From an uncultured Bacteroidales bacterium (GTDB lineage Bacteria; Bacteroidota; Bacteroidia; Bacteroidales; FEN-979): a DNA stretch of 51,974 nucleotides. Positions 1 to 8,423 of this stretch are shown here, piece after piece. The notes below the pieces were generated by a model that did no database searches, was not told the origin of the DNA, and saw nothing but the letters and a program-made list of their open reading frames with translations. Location of the stretch: positions 1 through 51,974 of the forward strand of contig CAIQUS010000221.1 of NCBI GenBank assembly GCA_903875045.1. Reading direction: 5' to 3'. Both the position numbers and the translations under genes were made by a program. Numbering within the stretch: position 1 is the stretch's first letter; each line of letters begins with the position of its first letter.

Positions 1-1
1 C

Positions 2-124
2 CAGTTCAAGTCTTTCAACGGTGCTGAGTCTTTTGCAATCCTGCGATCGATTATTGACACTGCGATTAAAAATAATCTGAATCCTTTGCATTCTCTCTCC
101 CAAATTAATGCCCTACATTTGTAG
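2..124 (+). pseudogene. C-terminal end of a transposase-like protein (partial, cut by window edge)
   Basis: An open frame enters from the left edge and ends at TAG 122-124, giving 40 residues that start QFKSFNGAESFAILRS and continue with a helix ending in NNLNPLHSL. A short Ser/Gly-Ala-Glu stretch, then a helix with LRSIIDTA and a Leu-Asn-Pro turn, resembles the last helices of IS66-type and related transposases as I remember them. The stop lies inside a small perfect inverted repeat (CCCTACA/TGTAGGG, 111-126), and GTTAC follows at 135-139, which would suit an insertion-sequence end, but the other end is outside the window. Whether the gene is intact upstream is unknown. The family assignment is tentative. 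Confidence 0.4.
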
Positions 125-126
125 GG
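111..126. repeat. Small perfect inverted repeat at the end of the transposase-like frame
   Basis: CCCTACA and TGTAGGG flank a 2-base centre and overlap the stop codon of the left-edge frame. It could be part of a mobile-element end or a weak hairpin terminator. No U-tract follows. The rest of 125-381 holds no gene that I can support; it is AT-rich spacer downstream of the HD hydrolase gene. Confidence 0.4.
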
Positions 127-381
127 GGTGAATAGTTACATAAATAATAATCCTGTTGGACTTTACACAAATTATTGTACAACGCACTAAAATTCAACAG
201 GAAAAACTATTGTGGCAGTTTGGAGAGGAATTCAGGGAAGGTAATATCCGGCTAATAATTCATTGATAAACTGATTCAGATGAAAATATTTGCGAATTTA
301 AGTACCTATTTAGTTATTGATACCATCTACATGAATTTATTAACATTTTTTAACATTTTGCAAGGGCTTGACAAATCTATG

Positions 382-1029
382 TTAACCATTCCATTCGCTG
401 AAAAACTCATCAAGGTAATGTTCCATGAATAGATGACGTTGTAATGCCATTTTCCTGCCGGTTTCTGTATTCATCCTGTCTTTGAGCAGCAATAATTTTT
501 CGTAGAAATGATTGATGGTTGGGGCATGGCTGTTCTTGTATTGTTCCACTGTCATCCCGATGACAGGTTTCACCGAAGGGTTGAACAATTCCCTCCCCTT
601 AAAACCTCCGTAATTAAAGGCTCGTGCGATCCCAATGGCTCCCAGGGCATCAAGGCGATCAGCGTCCTGAACCACAGCCAATTCCAATGAGAAAAAATTC
701 TGAGTAAAATTGCCCCCCTTGAAGGAAATATTGGTAATGATTTTCTCAACATGGTCGATCACATCCTGCTCAACGGACAGTTCATTGAGGAACAGCCGCG
801 CTTTTATCACACCAATGGATTCATCACCCCCGGTAAATTTATAGTCGGCAATATCATGCAAAAGGGCACCTAATTCAGCAATAAAATGGTTAACAGGTTC
901 AACCTGCGCAATAACCCTGGTATTGTTCCAAACCCGTTCAATATGCCACCAGTCATGACCTCCCTCGGCATGCTGAAGCTCTGACTTTACAAATTCAATG
1001 GTTTTTTCTGTCACTTCTTTTTCTGTCAT
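382..1029 (-). CDS. HD-domain phosphohydrolase
   Basis: A 215-residue cytoplasmic protein of the HD superfamily, metal-dependent phosphohydrolases. The metal-binding pattern is visible: His25 and His29 in HDWWH, the His58-Asp59 pair in LLHDIAD, and Asp122/Asp124 in QDADRLDALG. The length and the QDADRLDALG block fit the small stand-alone group related to E. coli YedJ and B. subtilis YpgQ, some of which hydrolyse nucleotides or pyrophosphate. The substrate cannot be read from the sequence. It is divergent from uvrD, with about 150 bp between the two starts, and stands alone on the minus strand. No signal peptide or membrane segment is seen. The hydrolase class is secure, the substrate is not. 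Confidence 0.85.
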   Translation of the reverse strand: MTEKEVTEKTIEFVKSELQHAEGGHDWWHIERVWNNTRVIAQVEPVNHFIAELGALLHDIADYKFTGGDESIGVIKARLFLNELSVEQDVIDHVEKIITNISFKGGNFTQNFFSLELAVVQDADRLDALGAIGIARAFNYGGFKGRELFNPSVKPVIGMTVEQYKNSHAPTINHFYEKLLLLKDRMNTETGRKMALQRHLFMEHYLDEFFSEWNG

Positions 1030-1153
1030 TCTTTAAGGGTCTTAGTCTGGATACTCGGGATTTTGCCTGTTTATTTTGCATTTTGCAATTTAAGAATTAA
1101 GTTCAGCCAAAATTAAAGAAATTTCAAAAAAACTCAGTTGAACAATTTTACAC

Positions 1154-1161
1154 TATTTTTG
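1154..1161 (+). promoter_or_regulatory. Bacteroidota-type -7 box ahead of uvrD
   Basis: TATTTTTG matches the -7 consensus TAnnTTTG of the Bacteroidota primary sigma factor and lies 17 bp before the uvrD ATG. No convincing TTTG -33 element sits 19 bp upstream, so this is a -7-only prediction. Confidence 0.4.
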
Positions 1162-1177
1162 CACCTCAAATCAAACT

Positions 1178-3499
1178 ATGGCAAAAAACATCCTCAGCGA
1201 ACTCAATGAAGCCCAGCGTGCGGCAGTGCAATCAACAGAAGGGCCTATTATGGTGATTGCCGGTGCCGGCTCCGGGAAGACCAGGGCCCTTACCTATCGG
1301 GTGGCACACCTGGTGGAAAAAGGTGTTGATCCGTTTCACATCCTGGCCCTTACCTTTACCAATAAAGCCGCCAGGGAAATGAAGGAACGCATCATACATC
1401 TGGTTGGGCCTGAGGCTAAAAATGTGTGGATGGGAACGTTTCACTCTGTGTTCGCCCGGATTTTACGCATTGAAGGGCATTTGCTGGGTTATCCTCCGAA
1501 CTACACCATATATGATACAGATGACACCAAAAGGGTTATCAAAAACCTGATCAAAGAAAACAACCTTGATGATAAAGTTTATCAGGCCGGGTATATCCTT
1601 CATCGGATCTCCTCAGCCAAAACCAGCCTTCTTTCTGCGGAAGAATATGATGCAAGCCCCGAATTAAAAGAGTACGACACTTCTTCCGGGAAACCCCAGA
1701 CCGGACTTCTTTACACTCAATATCAGGGGAGATTACGTCGTGCATCAGCCATGGACTTCGACGACATCCTATTCAACATGAATGTCCTGTTGCGTGATTT
1801 TCCGGAAATTTTATATAAGTATCAGCATAAGTTTCATTATATTCTGGTGGATGAATACCAGGATACTAATTTTGCCCAGTATCTGATCATCAAAAATCTG
1901 GCTGCAAACAATGAAAATATCTGTGTGGTGGGAGATGATGCCCAAAGTATTTATGCCTTCAGGGGTGCCAACATCCAGAACATCCTGAATTTCAAAAAAG
2001 ATTACCCCGACCACCTGGTTTTTAAACTTGAACAGAACTACCGGTCGACCAAAATGATCGTCAATGCGGCAAACAAAATCATAGAACACAATAAAAATCA
2101 GATTTTTAAAGAAATATGGACCGAGAATGAAGAAGGTCCGCGCATTCAGCTTATCAAAGCCTCCACCGACAATGAAGAGGCCAACCTCGTGGCGCAATCC
2201 ATCTTTGAAAACAAGATGAACCATCAGTTGCAGAATACCGCATTTGCCATTCTTTACCGCACCAATGCCCAATCGCGTGCCCATGAAGAAGCCCTCAGGC
2301 GTCTAAACATACCGTGCAGAATTTACGGAGGTCTCTCTTTTTACCAGCGAAAAGAGGTCAAGGACCTGCTCTCCTATTTCCGCCTGACTATAAACAACCG
2401 CGATGAAGATGCGTTGCTACGTATCATCAACTTTCCTGCCCGTGGCATAGGCAAAACCACCCTGGAGCGGCTCATTGTCCTGGCCGATGAACATAAAAAA
2501 AGCATCTTTGAACTCATTGAAAACCCAGCAGAAAACAATATCCGACTCCCGGAAGGGACTTCCCAGAAAGTGTATGGCTTTGTAACCATGATCAAGAGTT
2601 TCACTGCCCTGCTGAATGCGAAAAATGCATACGAACTGGCCAAACACATTTCGGGTTCCTCGGGTTTGATGAAAGAATTGTACGACGACAAGACCCCTGA
2701 AGGAGTGAGCCGCTTCGAAAACCTTGAAGAGTTGCTCAATGCGATCAAAGAATTTTCCGAATCACCCAGAACCAACATAGAAACCGGTGAAATCGAACCA
2801 AATGTGGTGCGAACCCTCGATGAATTCATGCAGGATATCGCCCTGATCACCGATGCCGACAAAGGAAACCCCGACGACGTTGACCGGGTAACGCTGATGT
2901 CGATCCATTCTGCCAAGGGACTCGAATTTCCTTATGTTTATGTGGTTGGGTTGGAAGAAAATCTTTTTCCAAGCATACAATCACTGAATTCACGTACCGA
3001 TCTCGAAGAGGAACGCCGGCTTTTTTATGTGGCCGTGACCCGAGCCCAGCAGAAACTCACTCTGTCATTCGCCGAAAACAGGTATCGCTGGGGTACACCT
3101 ACCATGTGCGAACCCAGCAGGTTTATCAGTGAAATCCCTGAAGCCTATATCGATTTCCCAAGAAAAAATGTTGTTGCCAAACCAAGTTTTTCAAAGGAAT
3201 TCAATTGGTCTGCCAACATGCCGGGTGTGAATATGCCTGAGAAAAAACCCGTCGTCCCTAAAAATTTCCAGAAATTACCAAATATCGAAAACACATCTGA
3301 ACAGGCTGTTCCGGAAGGACCTCCTTCAGAGGTTGAAGAGATCCAAACAGGCATGGATGTCATTCATGAACGCTTCGGAAAAGGCAAGGTTGTAAATCTC
3401 GAAGGCGCCGGCCCCAATAAAAAAGCAACGGTGTTTTTCCCGGCCATCGGTCAGAAACAACTGTTGTTGAGGTTCGCGAAACTGAGAATCGTTAATTAA
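1178..3499 (+). CDS. uvrD: UvrD/PcrA-type superfamily 1 DNA helicase
   Basis: ATP-dependent 3'-5' DNA helicase for repair and for clearing stalled forks. The 773-residue length fits the UvrD/PcrA/Rep group. Visible motifs, in order: Walker A GAGSGKT at 29-35, Walker B DEYQDTN near 225-231, GDDAQSIYAFRGA motif III, the QNYRST motif, VTLMSIHSAKGLEF (motif V), and RRLFYVAVTRA near 613 (motif VI). The last about 50 residues (GMDVIHERFGKGKV onwards) form the small Tudor-like C-terminal domain that in PcrA contacts RNA polymerase. It is monocistronic: the next gene is 150 bp downstream, behind a repeat cluster. PcrA and UvrD cannot be told apart by sequence alone here. Confidence 0.95.
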   Translation: MAKNILSELNEAQRAAVQSTEGPIMVIAGAGSGKTRALTYRVAHLVEKGVDPFHILALTFTNKAAREMKERIIHLVGPEAKNVWMGTFHSVFARILRIEGHLLGYPPNYTIYDTDDTKRVIKNLIKENNLDDKVYQAGYILHRISSAKTSLLSAEEYDASPELKEYDTSSGKPQTGLLYTQYQGRLRRASAMDFDDILFNMNVLLRDFPEILYKYQHKFHYILVDEYQDTNFAQYLIIKNLAANNENICVVGDDAQSIYAFRGANIQNILNFKKDYPDHLVFKLEQNYRSTKMIVNAANKIIEHNKNQIFKEIWTENEEGPRIQLIKASTDNEEANLVAQSIFENKMNHQLQNTAFAILYRTNAQSRAHEEALRRLNIPCRIYGGLSFYQRKEVKDLLSYFRLTINNRDEDALLRIINFPARGIGKTTLERLIVLADEHKKSIFELIENPAENNIRLPEGTSQKVYGFVTMIKSFTALLNAKNAYELAKHISGSSGLMKELYDDKTPEGVSRFENLEELLNAIKEFSESPRTNIETGEIEPNVVRTLDEFMQDIALITDADKGNPDDVDRVTLMSIHSAKGLEFPYVYVVGLEENLFPSIQSLNSRTDLEEERRLFYVAVTRAQQKLTLSFAENRYRWGTPTMCEPSRFISEIPEAYIDFPRKNVVAKPSFSKEFNWSANMPGVNMPEKKPVVPKNFQKLPNIENTSEQAVPEGPPSEVEEIQTGMDVIHERFGKGKVVNLEGAGPNKKATVFFPAIGQKQLLLRFAKLRIVN

Positions 3500-3624
3500 A
3501 TTTACGATTTGGGATTTACGATTTACGATTTACTGCAAGAAGCGTTTCTCTTTAATCAAAATCTATTTGCAACCATCAACCTTAAATCGTACATCTTAAA
3601 TCGTACATCGTCCTATCGTAAATA
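3500..3624. repeat. Inverted pair of TTTACGA-type heptamer arrays
   Basis: TTTACGA-type units run from 3500 to 3533, and the complementary orientation (TCGTAAA, with TCGTACA variants) runs from 3581 to 3624. The two arms could fold into an imperfect hairpin between uvrD and the DUF4290 gene. The same heptamer recurs near 20377, 25617, 40880, 44190 and 48754, so it is a dispersed family. Confidence 0.75.
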
Positions 3625-3630
3625 AATGTT

Positions 3631-3638
3631 TATCTTTG
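3631..3638 (+). promoter_or_regulatory. -7 box ahead of the DUF4290-murA pair
   Basis: TATCTTTG is an exact TAnnTTTG match, 14 bp before the GTG start of the DUF4290 gene, directly after the heptamer repeat. No clear -33 element is visible. Confidence 0.45.
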
Positions 3639-3651
3639 CAAAAAATTTCAC

Positions 3652-4332
3652 GTGAACGAACAAATAGAATATAACACCACCCGCGAGATGATGTTTATTC
3701 CGGAATATGGCCGGAATGTACAGAGAATGATTCAATATTGCTGCACCATTGAAGATCGGGAAAAACGCAACAAGGCAGCAAAATTCATCATCAATGTGAT
3801 GGGGCAATTGAACCCAAGTGTCAAAGAATCAGGAGATTTCAAGCATAAACTGTGGGACCACCTTTTCATTATTGCCGATTTTAAACTCGATGTGGATGCG
3901 CCTTACCCCCCGCCTCCCCCCTTATCACTCAGCACCAAACCCGAGCATCTGTCGTATCACGACAAAGCAATTGAATACAAACATTATGGCAAAAATATTG
4001 CCCTGATGATTGAAAAGGCCACTGCTTATGAGGATGGCCCGGAGAAAGACGCACTGGTCAAGGCCATTGCCAACCACATGAAGAAATCATACCTGAACTG
4101 GAACCGTGAATCGGTTAATGATGAACTCATTGAAAAACATCTCAGCGTGCTTTCCAAAGATTTACTTAAACTGAACCAGGATTTCAGATTTACCCATACC
4201 AACGATATTCTTGCCCAAAACCAGAAACGGAAACCTTTCCGCCAGGGACCCGACAGGAATTTCAACAAACAGCAAAGTCCTCCAAAACCAAATTTCAACA
4301 ACAACCCGCGCGGACGGAATAAACCCCAATGA
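3652..4332 (+). CDS. DUF4290 domain protein, gene upstream of murA
   Basis: A 226-residue cytoplasmic protein whose start (YNTTREMMFIPEYGRNVQRM) is typical of the Bacteroidota-specific family DUF4290. The start codon is GTG at 3652, since no ATG fits the conserved N-terminus. The last 40 residues are low-complexity, rich in Asn, Pro, Gln, Lys and Arg, which suggests a disordered, possibly nucleic-acid-binding tail. No biochemical function is known for the family. The stop overlaps the murA start by 4 bases (ATGA), so the two are surely co-transcribed and probably translationally coupled. This neighbourhood is the family's usual one and hints at a role in envelope growth, but that is only inference. 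Confidence 0.85.
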   Translation: MNEQIEYNTTREMMFIPEYGRNVQRMIQYCCTIEDREKRNKAAKFIINVMGQLNPSVKESGDFKHKLWDHLFIIADFKLDVDAPYPPPPPLSLSTKPEHLSYHDKAIEYKHYGKNIALMIEKATAYEDGPEKDALVKAIANHMKKSYLNWNRESVNDELIEKHLSVLSKDLLKLNQDFRFTHTNDILAQNQKRKPFRQGPDRNFNKQQSPPKPNFNNNPRGRNKPQ

Positions 4333-5639
4333 GTTCCTTTGAAATCATCGGGGGGAATAAATTAAGCGGTGAAATCATTCCCCAGGGGGCCAAGAACGAG
4401 GCGCTGCAGGTCATTTGCGCTTGTTTGCTAACTTCTGACCAGGTTACCATCCACAACATTCCGGATATCCGCGATGTAAATAAACTCATTGATCTGCTGA
4501 AGTCGATCGGGGTCACGGTTTCCAAAACCGGGCACTCGTCGTTTACTTTTGAAGCTACGGAGATTAATTTCGACTATCTTCGTACCACCGATTTTCACGA
4601 TAAAGTTGGCAGCCTCCGCGGGTCGATCATGATCCTGGGACCTATGCTTGCCAGATATGGCAAGGGTTTCGTATATATCCCCGGAGGTGATAAAATCGGT
4701 CGCCGCCGGCTGGATACCCATTTTCTGGGGCTTCAGAAACTGGGTGCCAACTTTGAATATCATCAGCAGGAACAACTTTTCACGGTTACCTCCTCCGGGC
4801 TCCGGGGAGCCTATATGCTGCTTGATGAGGCTTCTGTTACCGGTACTGCCAATATTCTGATGGCAGCGGTGATGGCTGAGGGTACCACCACAATTTTCAA
4901 TGCAGCCTGCGAACCATATATATCACAGCTCTGTAATATGCTGGTTTCCATGGGCGCCAAAATAAATGGTATCGGATCGAACCTGCTTACGATTACCGGA
5001 GTTGAAAAACTGCACGGTTGCGAACATACCCTTTTGTCGGATATGATCGAAGTTGGCAGTTTCATCGGACTGGCTGCCATGACCTCATCGGAAATCACCA
5101 TCAAAAATGTCAATTACCAGCAACTGGGAATGATCCCTGATGTTTTCAAACGCATGGGAATCAAAATGGAAAGAAGGAACGACGACATCTATATCCCGGC
5201 TCAGGATCATTATGAGGTGGAAACCTTCATGGATGGCTCCATCATGACCATTGCCGATTCCCCCTGGCCGGGTTTTACGCCCGACCTGATCAGCATTGTA
5301 CTGGTCATTGCCACACAGGCAAAAGGCAGTGTACTTATCCATCAGAAGATGTTTGAGAGCAGATTATTTTTCGTTGACAAACTCATTGACATGGGTGCCA
5401 AGATCATTCTTTGTGATCCGCACCGGGCAACAGTTATCGGGCTCGACCATCAATACCACCTCAGGGGCATCCGAATGTCTTCACCCGATATCCGCGCCGG
5501 TGTCGCGCTGCTGATCTCGGCCTTATCTGCTGATGGCATAAGTATTATCGATAATATTGAACAAATTGACCGGGGATATCAGGAGATCGACCTCCGGCTG
5601 CAAAAACTTGGGGCACACATCCGCAGGTTGAATGGCTGA
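4329..5639 (+). CDS. murA: UDP-N-acetylglucosamine 1-carboxyvinyltransferase (MurA), Asp variant
   Basis: Transfers enolpyruvate from PEP to UDP-GlcNAc, the first committed step of peptidoglycan synthesis, in the cytoplasm. The 436 residues cover the whole EPSP-synthase-like double barrel; KNEALQ near the start, GSIMILGPMLARYG and SPDIRAGVALLISAL near the end are family hallmarks. The mobile loop reads PGGDKIGRRRLDTH, where E. coli has the catalytic Cys115; here residue 121 is Asp. In other bacteria a Cys-to-Asp change at this site keeps the enzyme active and abolishes covalent inhibition by fosfomycin. It overlaps the DUF4290 gene by 4 bases. grpE follows after 74 bp. Confidence 0.96.
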   Translation: MSSFEIIGGNKLSGEIIPQGAKNEALQVICACLLTSDQVTIHNIPDIRDVNKLIDLLKSIGVTVSKTGHSSFTFEATEINFDYLRTTDFHDKVGSLRGSIMILGPMLARYGKGFVYIPGGDKIGRRRLDTHFLGLQKLGANFEYHQQEQLFTVTSSGLRGAYMLLDEASVTGTANILMAAVMAEGTTTIFNAACEPYISQLCNMLVSMGAKINGIGSNLLTITGVEKLHGCEHTLLSDMIEVGSFIGLAAMTSSEITIKNVNYQQLGMIPDVFKRMGIKMERRNDDIYIPAQDHYEVETFMDGSIMTIADSPWPGFTPDLISIVLVIATQAKGSVLIHQKMFESRLFFVDKLIDMGAKIILCDPHRATVIGLDHQYHLRGIRMSSPDIRAGVALLISALSADGISIIDNIEQIDRGYQEIDLRLQKLGAHIRRLNG

Positions 5640-5713
5640 CAATTTGTCGCAAATAATCTACTGGCAGGTTTTTTGATAAGGCAAACCGAATCATATTCGA
5701 ATAGTACATTATT

Positions 5714-6307
5714 ATGTTAGGTAAACGAAAAAAAGAAGAAAAAAACAAAATGAGCAATACCGATGCAAAATCCCATGGGCACGAAGAGGTAGAAGAGCAG
5801 GAATTACCGGAAAATACACCCATAACCGAAACCACCGCAACCAACATCAGCCAACCCGGCGGACAGGGAACTGACAGCCAATATGCTGAACTCAACGATA
5901 AGTACCTTCGCCTTTATTCTGATTTTGACAATTTCCGCAAACGTACCCTGAAAGAGAAAATCGAGCATAGCAAGTTTGCTTCCGCGGATATTATTATCAA
6001 GTTGCTTCCTGTGCTGGATGACTTTGACCGTGCCATTAAGGCATTTGATGTTGCCACCGAGGCCGGACAAGCTTTAAAGGACGGTATGATACTGATTTAC
6101 AACAAATTCATCTCCACTCTTAACCAACAGGGATTAGAGCCGATGCGTTCATTGGGTGAATCATTTGATACCGACTTTCATGAGGCGATTACCAACATAC
6201 CGGCCCCCAAACCGGAACAAAAGGGTAAGGTTGTTGATGAAGTTGAAAAAGGTTATCTTCTCAACGGGAAGGTGATCCGTTATGCAAAAGTGGTGGTTGG
6301 TACTTAA
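5714..6307 (+). CDS. grpE: GrpE, nucleotide exchange factor for DnaK
   Basis: Releases ADP from DnaK in the Hsp70 cycle. The protein has 197 residues from ATG 5714; a second possible start is ATG 5750 (MSNTDAK), which would remove a lysine-rich leader. After a Glu/Thr-rich disordered head comes the long coiled coil with YLRLYSDFDNFRKRTLKEK, then the beta domain with FDTDFHEAI and the terminal VIRYAKVVVG, all GrpE signatures. dnaJ follows 9 bp later, so the two form an operon; dnaK is not in the window. No CIRCE-like operator was recognised upstream. Confidence 0.95.
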   Translation: MLGKRKKEEKNKMSNTDAKSHGHEEVEEQELPENTPITETTATNISQPGGQGTDSQYAELNDKYLRLYSDFDNFRKRTLKEKIEHSKFASADIIIKLLPVLDDFDRAIKAFDVATEAGQALKDGMILIYNKFISTLNQQGLEPMRSLGESFDTDFHEAITNIPAPKPEQKGKVVDEVEKGYLLNGKVIRYAKVVVGT

Positions 6308-6316
6308 AGCTATAAT

Positions 6317-7471
6317 ATGTCGAAAAGAGATTATTACGAAATTCTGGAAGTCAGCAAAGACGCATCTCCTGAAGAGTTGAAAAAGGCCTACCGCAAGCAG
6401 GCCATTAAATTCCACCCGGATAAAAACCCCGGCAAAAAAGATGCTGAGGACAAATTCAAGGAAGCCGCAGAAGCTTATGAAGTGCTGAGTGATCAGAATA
6501 AACGGCAACGGTATGATCAATACGGTCATGCGGGAATGGGCAATGGCGGTTTCGGTGGCGGAGGAATGAACATGGAGGATATTTTCAGCCACTTCGGAGA
6601 TATTTTCGGCGGCGGCGGAAATGATCCGTTCAGTTCATTTTTTGGAGGCGGGGGCCGAAGGGGGAAATCGGTTAACCGTGGTTCCAACTTGCGCGTCAAG
6701 GTAAAACTTACCCTTGAGGAGATTGCCAATGGGGTTGAGAAGAAGATCAAAGTCAACAAATATCTTTCCTGCAAAACGTGTAAAGGTACAGGAGCCAAAG
6801 GCGGAAGTTCATACAACACCTGCTCTACCTGCCGTGGCTCCGGTCATGTTTCCCGGGTAACATCGACCTTTCTCGGTCAGATGCAAACCACACAAGTATG
6901 CCCCAACTGCGGCGGCGAAGGACAAATCATCACAGATAAATGCACCGATTGTGCCGGTAACGGTGTAGTAAAGGGAGAAGAGGTTATCTCCATCAGAATC
7001 CCTGCCGGCGTGGCGGAAGGTATGCAGCTTTCAATGAGCGGGAATGGCAATGCAGCTGCCAGGAGCGGTGTTCCGGGTGACTTGCTGATCCAGATCGAAG
7101 AAATAAGGCATGAAAAGTTTGAACGTGATGGGAATAATTTGCTTTACGAGCATTATATCACATTTTCAGAGGCTGCACTAGGCAGCAGCGCTGAGGTCCC
7201 CACCATCGATGGTAAAGTCAAGATAAAAATTGACCCCGGAACACAAAGTGGAAAAGTTTTGCGGCTGCGCGGCAAAGGCCTTAGCAGTATTAACGGTTAC
7301 GAAGGAAAAGGCGACCTGCTCATCAGCATTGTTATCTGGACACCAAAAACCCTGACGAAGGAGGAGCGTATCATGCTCGAAAAATTAGGGAACTCCGACA
7401 ATTTTAAACCATCACAGGAAACACGCGATAAAAACATATTTTCCCGTATGAAGGATCTTTTTGAACAATAA
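6317..7471 (+). CDS. dnaJ: DnaJ, Hsp40 co-chaperone
   Basis: Delivers unfolded substrates to DnaK and stimulates its ATPase. Full class I architecture in 384 residues: J domain with HPDK at 33-36, a Gly/Phe-rich linker (about 75-120), the zinc domain with four CxxCxGxG repeats ([32 protein letters not shown], about 151-217), and the C-terminal substrate-binding barrels. It sits 9 bp behind grpE, and the ABC transporter gene starts 12 bp after it, so all four genes 5714-9791 may be one transcript. Confidence 0.97.
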   Translation: MSKRDYYEILEVSKDASPEELKKAYRKQAIKFHPDKNPGKKDAEDKFKEAAEAYEVLSDQNKRQRYDQYGHAGMGNGGFGGGGMNMEDIFSHFGDIFGGGGNDPFSSFFGGGGRRGKSVNRGSNLRVKVKLTLEEIANGVEKKIKVNKYLSCKTCKGTGAKGGSSYNTCSTCRGSGHVSRVTSTFLGQMQTTQVCPNCGGEGQIITDKCTDCAGNGVVKGEEVISIRIPAGVAEGMQLSMSGNGNAAARSGVPGDLLIQIEEIRHEKFERDGNNLLYEHYITFSEAALGSSAEVPTIDGKVKIKIDPGTQSGKVLRLRGKGLSSINGYEGKGDLLISIVIWTPKTLTKEERIMLEKLGNSDNFKPSQETRDKNIFSRMKDLFEQ

Positions 7472-7483
7472 ACAACCAATTGC

Positions 7484-8422
7484 ATGGATCTATTTTCAGC
7501 ACAGTCCGTTTCCAAACAATATGCCAGCCACAAAGCTTTAGACCAGGTAACCATCCATGTGCCGGAAAACCATATTTTCGGACTTTTGGGCCCGAATGGT
7601 GCAGGTAAAACAACCCTTATCCGTATTATCAACCAGATCATCGCCCCTGATCAGGGCGAATTGATCTTCATGGGGCGCAAGCTTCAGCCAAACGACATCT
7701 CAATGATCGGCTATTTGCCGGAAGAACGCGGGTTATATAAAAAAATGACCGTTGGCGAACAGGCCATGTACCTGGCACAACTTAAAGGACTTAGCCATCA
7801 TGAAGCACAAAAGCGGTTGAAATACTGGTTTGAGAAATTTGAGATCAAGGGGTGGTGGAATAAAAAAGTGGAAGAACTGTCAAAAGGGATGCAGCAAAAA
7901 ATCCAGTTCCTTGTCACCATCATTCATGAACCGAAACTGCTTATTTTCGATGAGCCTTTCAGTGGATTTGATCCCATCAATGCCAACATGATGAAAGAGG
8001 AGATCCTGGCACTGAAGGATAAAGGGGCTACCATCATCTTTTCCACCCACAACATGTCCTCCGTTGAGGAACTTTGCGATGACATTGCATTGATCAACAG
8101 GTCAAAGGTGATTTTGGACGGAGCAGTCAGGAATATCAAAAAGACCTTTAAAACAAACACTTTCGAAATAAGTTACACCTCCTGGGATGGGGTGCTCCAG
8201 TCAATACTTCCAGCTGATTTTCAAATACTGACAGAAAGCCAGGACGTTGACTACCGCCATGCCCACATCAAACTGCCCGCAGGTATTACCCCGAATGAGC
8301 TCATAAAAACCATGTTGCCGTTCGTCACGATTTACTCCATCAACGAACAGATTCCCAGCATGAACGATATTTTTATCCAGGCTGTTACCCAACAAACACC
8401 TCAACACGTAACTCAAGATTGA
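7484..8422 (+). CDS. ABC transporter ATP-binding protein (NatA/DUF4162-like)
   Basis: The ATPase of an ABC-2-type exporter, 312 residues. Walker A GPNGAGKTT at 36-44, signature LSKGMQQK near 132, Walker B LLIFDEPFSGFDP near 152-164 and the H-loop STHNM are all intact. The about 90 residues after the ATPase core form the C-terminal extension often seen in this NatA-like group. The permease gene starts one base after the stop, so the pair works together. Export substrate unknown; the closest described relatives move sodium ions or small toxic molecules, but nothing in the sequence decides this. Confidence 0.9.
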   Translation: MDLFSAQSVSKQYASHKALDQVTIHVPENHIFGLLGPNGAGKTTLIRIINQIIAPDQGELIFMGRKLQPNDISMIGYLPEERGLYKKMTVGEQAMYLAQLKGLSHHEAQKRLKYWFEKFEIKGWWNKKVEELSKGMQQKIQFLVTIIHEPKLLIFDEPFSGFDPINANMMKEEILALKDKGATIIFSTHNMSSVEELCDDIALINRSKVILDGAVRNIKKTFKTNTFEISYTSWDGVLQSILPADFQILTESQDVDYRHAHIKLPAGITPNELIKTMLPFVTIYSINEQIPSMNDIFIQAVTQQTPQHVTQD

Positions 8423-8423
8423 C

